Shown here one piece after another: positions 7,076 through 11,460 of a stretch of 11,460 bases of DNA. This DNA comes from DAXETY01 sp051155755 (lineage in GTDB: Bacteria; Desulfobacterota; Desulfobacteria; Desulfobacterales; SG8-13). A program made the position numbers and the translations under genes. The stretch covers positions 1-11,460 of the forward strand of contig DAXETY010000049.1 of assembly GCA_051155755.1 (NCBI GenBank), written 5' to 3'. Under the pieces are notes generated by a model, which saw only the letters and a list, made by a program, of their open reading frames with translations, was not told the DNA's origin and did no database searches. How positions within the stretch are numbered: the stretch's first letter is position 1; the number at the start of each line of letters is the position of its first letter.

Positions 7076-8464
7076 TCACTTGGTTTCAGGTATTTCGGTA
7101 ACAAGCGGGGGCCTTTGAACGCCATGGGCGCCGTAAGCCTCCTCCTGGGTGTCGGGGCCTTTGTTGATCAAGTGCAGAATATAGTAGGTGCCGGCGCCGA
7201 ACACGAACAGATACACCACGATAAAAGCGGCCAGGGAAATGGCGATCGAGGAGCCGACCACCGGCGATACAGCCGCATCGGTGCGCAGCACGCCCTGGAC
7301 CACCCAAGGCTGGCGTCCAACCTCGGTGACGATCCAGCCGGCCAGCACCGCGATAAATCCGGCCGGCGACAAGGCCATGCACCAGTATTGAAACCAGCGC
7401 GTGTCGAACAGCCGCTTTTTGAAATACAGGACGATCGCGAGCACCCCGGTGGCGATCATCAGCATGCCGAGGCCCACCATGATGCGAAACGACCAGAAGA
7501 CCCAGGCGACCGGCGGCCGTTCATCGCGGGGCCATTCTTTGAGCCCCCGGACCTCGCCGTTCAGATCGTGGGTGAGGATCAGGCTGGAGAGCTTGGGGAT
7601 TTCCAGGGCGAACCGGGTGGTTTCGGCCTCCTGATCCGGCCAGCCGAACAGCACCAGCGGCGCACCGCGTTCGGTTTCCCAGAGCCCTTCCATGGCCGCC
7701 ACTTTGGCGGGCTGGTATTCAAAGGTGTTGAGTCCGTGCAGGTCGCCGAACAGCAGCTGCAGGGGGGCAACGAACACGGCCATGATCATGGCCATACCCA
7801 GCATCACCCGTGCCTGGGCCTCGTGCCGCCGCCGCCACAGATAATACGCACCGACCCCGGCCACGGTGAAGGCCGTGGTCAGGTAAGCGGCGGTGACCAT
7901 GTGGACGAAGCGGTAGGGAAACGAAGGGGTGAAGATCACCTGCAGCCAGCTGGTGGGATAGAGTAGGCCATCGGCGCCCACGCGAAACCCCTGGGGAGTT
8001 TGCATCCAGCTGTTGGCCGACAGAATCCAGAACGCCGAAATCAGTGTGCCGACCGCCACGATGATGGTCGCGGCAAAGTGCATCTTGGGACTGACGCGGT
8101 TCCAGCCGAACAGCATCACCCCCAGAAACGAGGCTTCCAAAAAGAAAGCCGTCAGCACTTCGTAACCCAGCAGGGGTCCCAGCACGTTGCCGCCGGCATC
8201 GGCAAAAACCGACCAGTTGGTGCCGAACTGAAAAGAGAGCACCACGCCGGAGACCACCCCCATGCCGAAGGTGACGGCGAAGATTTTCACCCACATGCGA
8301 TAGGTTTCCGCATAGGGTTCATAGCCGGTTTTAATCCATCGCCATTCGAGGACGGCCAGCCAGCTGGCCAGGCCGATGGTAAAAGCCGGAAACAGGATGT
8401 GAAATGCGACAGTGAAAGCGAATTGTATGCGTGCCAAAAGAACCGGATCTAGATTTTCGATCAT
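7076..8464 (-). CDS. cydA: Cytochrome bd-type quinol oxidase subunit I (CydA/CioA), 462 aa, short Q-loop
   Basis: This subunit oxidises quinol and reduces O2 to water in the cytoplasmic membrane. Haem ligands are visible by analogy to E. coli CydA: H22 (FAFTVAFHILFP), H188 (PYRFVHMVTAA) and M329 (FWSFRIMVGLG). The acidic residues E102 and E110 (GYEVLTAFFLEASFLG), the quinol-loop residues K254 and E259 (PAKVAAMEGLWE) and the GRQPW motif (383-387) are all present. At 462 residues it is shorter than E. coli CydA (about 520), and the loop between helices 6 and 7 is short, as in the cyanide-insensitive (CioA) and Bacillus-type branch. The ATG at 8464-8462 was chosen over an in-frame TTG at 8494 because MIENLDPVLLARIQFAF is the normal N-terminus; GTGAG lies 6 bases upstream. 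It heads the operon with cydB and the DUF2474-like gene. In a mainly anaerobic host its job is probably oxygen scavenging (inference). Confidence 0.97.
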   Translation of the reverse strand: MIENLDPVLLARIQFAFTVAFHILFPAFTIGLASWLAVLEWRWIKTGYEPYAETYRMWVKIFAVTFGMGVVSGVVLSFQFGTNWSVFADAGGNVLGPLLGYEVLTAFFLEASFLGVMLFGWNRVSPKMHFAATIIVAVGTLISAFWILSANSWMQTPQGFRVGADGLLYPTSWLQVIFTPSFPYRFVHMVTAAYLTTAFTVAGVGAYYLWRRRHEAQARVMLGMAMIMAVFVAPLQLLFGDLHGLNTFEYQPAKVAAMEGLWETERGAPLVLFGWPDQEAETTRFALEIPKLSSLILTHDLNGEVRGLKEWPRDERPPVAWVFWSFRIMVGLGMLMIATGVLAIVLYFKKRLFDTRWFQYWCMALSPAGFIAVLAGWIVTEVGRQPWVVQGVLRTDAAVSPVVGSSIAISLAAFIVVYLFVFGAGTYYILHLINKGPDTQEEAYGAHGVQRPPLVTEIPETK

Positions 8465-8758
8465 CTTTAACTCACAGGAAAAGGGGACTGTCAATAAGAA
8501 AGGACTGCCATTGTGAGCTCAAAGTGCAACATTAGGAATACTTCTGTCAAGGCTGTATTGAACAAATCGCACGATTGTTGCGTGTAGAAAAGAACATAAA
8601 TCGGTTCCGGATTCGAACCATTTCCAGCGCGTGTCTTTCTCTTGTAAAGATTAGCGGCATGTCGACCGGCGCGCATTTTGGACTTGTCGGGCCGGGTCCA
8701 GATCGATATCATCTCCCAGTATCTGCGCATGCGCCCATTTTCACAAAGGAGGCTTCCG
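8465..8758. promoter_or_regulatory. Divergent control region between cydA and the MBL-fold gene
   Basis: These 294 bases separate two divergent transcription units and must hold both promoters. Visible candidate elements are: an imperfect dyad with core AATCG-CA-CGATT (8565-8576), extended by ACAA and TGTT with a one-base slip; a leftward TTGACA hexamer (8550-8545) without a good -10 box at standard spacing; an 8-bp palindrome TGAGCTCA (8514-8521); a 10-bp palindrome GCGCATGCGC (8725-8734) just before the MBL ribosome site; and a 5-bp hairpin GGTTC/GAACC (8603-8619). No canonical Rex or FNR operator was recognised, so a redox or oxygen regulator cannot be named. Confidence 0.4.
8745..8752 (+). 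promoter_or_regulatory. Strong Shine-Dalgarno that fixes the MBL-fold gene start
   Basis: AAAGGAGG, a near-perfect complement of the 16S rRNA 3' end, lies 6 bases before the ATG at 8759. This decides the start in favour of 8759 over an in-frame TTG at 8678, whose 27 extra residues do not resemble the family. Confidence 0.85.
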
Positions 8759-9484
8759 ATGCACTTCCGCATCACCTATGTTTATCACAGTTGCTTTATC
8801 GTGGACTTGGGCCGGAAGTTTCTTTTGTTCGACTATCCGGCGGACGCGCATCTGCCCGGCGGGGCCGCGGAGCTGGTTCGGCGTAAAATCGCCGGTTCCG
8901 AACTTTACGTGTTTTTCTCCCACGGTCACGACGATCACTTCAACCGTTACATGGACCGGGTGACTGCGCCGGCCGCACGCTGCCGTTTCATCGTCTCGGA
9001 CGACGTACCGGACCTGTTTCCCGAGGCCGTGCCGCCGGATGCCTCGATTGTCGAGCCCGATGAAACCTATGCAATCCATGACATGACCATCCAGACTCGG
9101 ATGGCCAACGACCTGGGAGTGGCCTTCATCATCGATATCGATGGTCTGTTCATTTACTTCGGCGGCGATCTGGCCGAGTGGATCTGGCCGGAAATGGAGC
9201 CGAAGGCGGTGCAGTTCACCGAAAATTATTTTCAACAGATGCTGGACGCCCTCAAACAGCGTCGCGTTCACCTGGCATTTACCAATGTGGACCAGCGCCT
9301 GGAAAACCTGGGCGGCGGGATGAAGCTGCTGCAGCAGGTACAGCCGGACGTGTTCGTCCCCATGCATGCTTTCGGGGACACCGCCTGGTACCGGAAGTTG
9401 GGCTTCGATGAACTGCAAGGTGCAAGCCAGGTGTTTTTATATCGAAACACCGGCGACACTATGAGCTTCCAGGTCGACACCTGA
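8759..9484 (+). CDS. MBL-fold metallohydrolase (COG2220-like), 241 aa
   Basis: The protein has the metallo-beta-lactamase fold signature SHGHDDH (54-60), giving metal-ligand candidates H55, H57, D59 and H60. Further ligands are D137 in YFGGDLAEW and H203 in VPMHAFGD. The N-terminus (ITYVYHSCFIVDLGRKFLLFDY) and the segment NDLGVAFIIDIDG (118-130) fit the UlaG/COG2220 group of small cytoplasmic hydrolases, whose substrates are diverse and mostly unknown. Between 61 and 137 the only histidine is H107, so the third ligand of the first metal site is not obvious. No signal peptide is present. The gene starts the rightward unit. Its stop shares a base with a downstream ATG (TGATG at 9482-9486), and the B12-radical SAM gene begins about 90 bases later on the same strand, suggesting co-transcription. 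A specific reaction cannot be assigned. Confidence 0.85.
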   Translation: MHFRITYVYHSCFIVDLGRKFLLFDYPADAHLPGGAAELVRRKIAGSELYVFFSHGHDDHFNRYMDRVTAPAARCRFIVSDDVPDLFPEAVPPDASIVEPDETYAIHDMTIQTRMANDLGVAFIIDIDGLFIYFGGDLAEWIWPEMEPKAVQFTENYFQQMLDALKQRRVHLAFTNVDQRLENLGGGMKLLQQVQPDVFVPMHAFGDTAWYRKLGFDELQGASQVFLYRNTGDTMSFQVDT

Positions 9485-9575
9485 TGGTTGAACCGGCGGA
9501 AGATCTGCTGCAGCCCCCTATTAAAATGGTCCTCCACCGGCATCCAGACCGGATGTAAAAGGGATGTGTCTGGAA

Positions 9576-11459
9576 ATGAAACGGGTCCTGCTGGTCCAGT
9601 TGCCGATCCCCCAGAGCAATTTCGGCCGCCAGACCGGAAATACGCCCCTGGCCGCCGCCTGGCTGAACCGGGCGGCCGCAGATTTGGACGGCGTGGCGGT
9701 GTCCATCCTGCCGGAAAGCATCGTCTCTTACCTGGGCGATGCAGCCCTGCTGGATCGAATCCTGGCCCGGGAGCCGGACGTTGTCGGCTTTACGGTGTAC
9801 AGCTGGAACCTGGACCGATGCCTGTACTTGGCCCATCGGCTCAAGGCGCAACAGCCGATCCGGATCGTGTTCGGCGGGCCGGAGATCACCTTCGACAACC
9901 CCCGGTTAGAAGAGACCGCCGTCGATTTCCTGGTATGCGGAGAAGGAGAAAGCGTTTTTCGAGAGCTGCTTTCCGATCCAAAGTTCTGGTCCCGCCGTTC
10001 GGCGGTCGGAACCGACGACGGATTTTTCACCTCCAGTCCCAGCCCGTACCTGTCCGGTTTGCTGGAGCCGCAGCTCGGCAACACGCTGTTGCTCGAAACC
10101 CAGCGCGGCTGCCCGTTTCGATGCGGATACTGCTATTACAATAAGGCTCGCCGCCGGTTGGCTGTCGCCCCGGAGTCCATCTTGCTCGAGGCCGTCGACT
10201 GGGTCCTGCATCACGGTATCGGCGAAGTCTATCTCCTGGATCCGTGCCTGACGGCCCGGCCCCGCCTAAAAGGGCTGCTCGAAAAGCTGGCCGCCTGCAA
10301 CCGGGCGCGGCGGATCGGCTTTGTCAGCGAAATCCGTGCCGAGGCGGTGGATGAAGACCTGGCCGATTTGTTCCAGGCGGCCGGTTTTCTCTGGTTCGAA
10401 ATCGGGTTGCAGTCCACCAACCCCGCGGCTCTGAAGATCATGAACCGCCCTACCGACCTGGCGCGCTTCATCGCCGGTGCCCGGCGGCTGAAGCAACGAG
10501 ACATCCTGCCGCGCATCGACCTGATTCTGGGACTGCCCGGAGACGATCTGCCGGGATTTCAACGTTCGGTGGATTTTGTCGTCGAACACGATCTGGCCGA
10601 CGACGTGCAGGTTTTTCCTTTGTCGGTGCTGCCGGGGACCGATTTCCGCAAGCGCAGCCGGGAACTGGGGCTGCATTTCGACCCGGCGCCGCCGTATCCC
10701 GTCATCCAAACTCCGGCTTTCTCCCGGGAAGAGATGCTGCTGGCCGTCGATTATGCCGAAAGCCGCCTGGACGTCGCGCTCTATCCCTTCCCCGATCCGG
10801 ATATCGCCTGGCGTCGGGCCGGCGGCCGCAGCGCCTCCGATCTTCAGGTGCGTATCGGCGAACAAAAAACATGGACAAAGCTTTACCTGGACGGCCCCCG
10901 TTCGCAGGACGCGTGGCAGCAAATCGCTCAAAATCTCGCCCATCCCTACCAGCTTTTCGTCGACCCCCGCTTTGGGGACCACGACGCCCTTGGCGCAATC
11001 CTGGAGACGCTCAGCGGGGCCAACCCCTTTACCCCCTTCGAAGTCGTCTTCCTGGAACCCGGAGTGCTGCCGGACAGCCGTCGGCTCCTGGCCTCCACCC
11101 GGCTGCAGCGGCCGCATTTCCTGGACGTCGAGCAGCGGTTTCTCTTCCCAAAGCCCGGAAACCGGGCCGTGATCTTCTCCCTGGTGTCCGCAAACCTGCA
11201 GGTGCGATTTCGGGGGGAAATGGAGCGGCAGCTGTTCTGGTGGAAGCATTCCAGGCTGCCGGACAAAAAGGCGTTAAAGGCCCTGTTGGAACTGGACGGC
11301 GTGCTGATCGACGCCCCCCTTCCGGAAGCGGAGCTGGAACGCTGGCAGGATCGTTTGGCACCGCTGGTTGACGACTTGCCGCACATCGTGTTTCCCGACC
11401 TGGCCCTGCAGCGCCGCTGGCTGCAAAAACTGGGAACCGCTCTTGTCTGCCTGCAGTGA
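9576..11459 (+). CDS. B12-binding-domain radical SAM protein, 627 aa, with uncharacterised C-terminal region
   Basis: Residues about 1-135 form a cobalamin-binding-like Rossmann domain: MKRVLLVQLP, DVVGFTVYSWN (68-78), IVFGGPEITFDNP (97-109) and VDFLVCGEGE (116-125). The radical SAM motif is C179-x3-C183-x2-C186 (RGCPFRCGYCYY). The core continues with FEIGLQSTNPAALKIMNR (274-291), LILGLPGDDL (316-325) and LSVLPGTDF (349-357), typical of COG1032-type proteins. Many of these perform B12-dependent methylations or rearrangements, but the substrate here is unknown. About 220 C-terminal residues (410-627) match no domain I recognise. The ATG at 9576 gives the canonical N-terminus and lies 12 bases after AAAAGGG. 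An in-frame ATG at 9564 would add four residues but touches that ribosome site, so it is less likely. The TGA at 11457-11459 ends the gene one base before the window end. It is probably co-transcribed with the MBL-fold gene. Confidence 0.9.
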   Translation: MKRVLLVQLPIPQSNFGRQTGNTPLAAAWLNRAAADLDGVAVSILPESIVSYLGDAALLDRILAREPDVVGFTVYSWNLDRCLYLAHRLKAQQPIRIVFGGPEITFDNPRLEETAVDFLVCGEGESVFRELLSDPKFWSRRSAVGTDDGFFTSSPSPYLSGLLEPQLGNTLLLETQRGCPFRCGYCYYNKARRRLAVAPESILLEAVDWVLHHGIGEVYLLDPCLTARPRLKGLLEKLAACNRARRIGFVSEIRAEAVDEDLADLFQAAGFLWFEIGLQSTNPAALKIMNRPTDLARFIAGARRLKQRDILPRIDLILGLPGDDLPGFQRSVDFVVEHDLADDVQVFPLSVLPGTDFRKRSRELGLHFDPAPPYPVIQTPAFSREEMLLAVDYAESRLDVALYPFPDPDIAWRRAGGRSASDLQVRIGEQKTWTKLYLDGPRSQDAWQQIAQNLAHPYQLFVDPRFGDHDALGAILETLSGANPFTPFEVVFLEPGVLPDSRRLLASTRLQRPHFLDVEQRFLFPKPGNRAVIFSLVSANLQVRFRGEMERQLFWWKHSRLPDKKALKALLELDGVLIDAPLPEAELERWQDRLAPLVDDLPHIVFPDLALQRRWLQKLGTALVCLQ

Positions 11460-11460
11460 G

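Noticed and set aside
7067..7966. Long plus-strand open frame of 299 codons
   Set aside because: It is antisense to cydA; its His/Gly/Gln-rich composition and lack of domains mark it as a shadow.
8603..8619. tRNA T-loop-like sequence (GGTTCGAATCC on the minus strand)
   Set aside because: The flanking bases do not form a five-pair T stem, and no anticodon or acceptor arm is present. It is probably chance, or just a small hairpin.
10266..11249. Long minus-strand open frame of 327 codons
   Set aside because: It is antisense to the B12-radical SAM gene, whose motifs are unmistakable; no domain is visible in the minus frame.

Overview
The window looks like chromosomal DNA of a GC-rich, largely anaerobic bacterium. 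The mix of genes is a short-loop cytochrome bd oxidase, a DNA-metabolism radical SAM protein, a B12-binding radical SAM protein and an MBL-fold hydrolase. This fits a sulfate-reducer-like Desulfobacterota (former Deltaproteobacteria), but that assignment is inference from gene content and style, not from a marker gene. There are seven convincing protein genes, one of them cut by the left edge. No rRNA, tRNA, CRISPR array or intact insertion sequence was seen.

Layout. (1) 1-1582, minus: a radical SAM protein of the putative DNA modification/repair type, fused in one frame to a DUF4130-type domain and running off the left edge. (2) 1583-2331: a 749-base divergent intergenic stretch that turns AT-richer after about 1740 and holds no recognisable gene. 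(3) 2332-5766, plus: a large TIR protein of 1144 residues. It has an N-terminal TIR domain with the NADase-type glutamate, one transmembrane helix, a long WD40-like propeller and a distinct C-terminal beta-rich domain. (4) 5767-5945: a short convergent gap with a tandem 19-bp repeat. (5) 8464-5946, minus: a cydA-cydB-DUF2474 operon for a quinol oxidase of the cytochrome bd / cyanide-insensitive type. (6) 8465-8758: a divergent control region. (7) 8759-11459, plus: an MBL-fold metallohydrolase followed by a B12-binding radical SAM protein that ends one base before the window does.

How the parts may work together. The bd oxidase genes form a clear operon (7-nt gap, then a 17-nt overlap) and would let the cell consume oxygen without a haem-copper oxidase. 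The radical SAM/DUF4130 protein belongs to a family linked to uracil-DNA-glycosylase-like proteins and probably acts in DNA repair or modification. The TIR gene stands alone in an AT-richer segment between GC-rich neighbours, as expected of an acquired immune or stress-effector gene. Its likely topology is a cytoplasmic TIR domain with a propeller outside the inner membrane, which makes it the most interesting item here. The MBL/B12-radical SAM pair is probably co-transcribed, but its substrate cannot be read from sequence.
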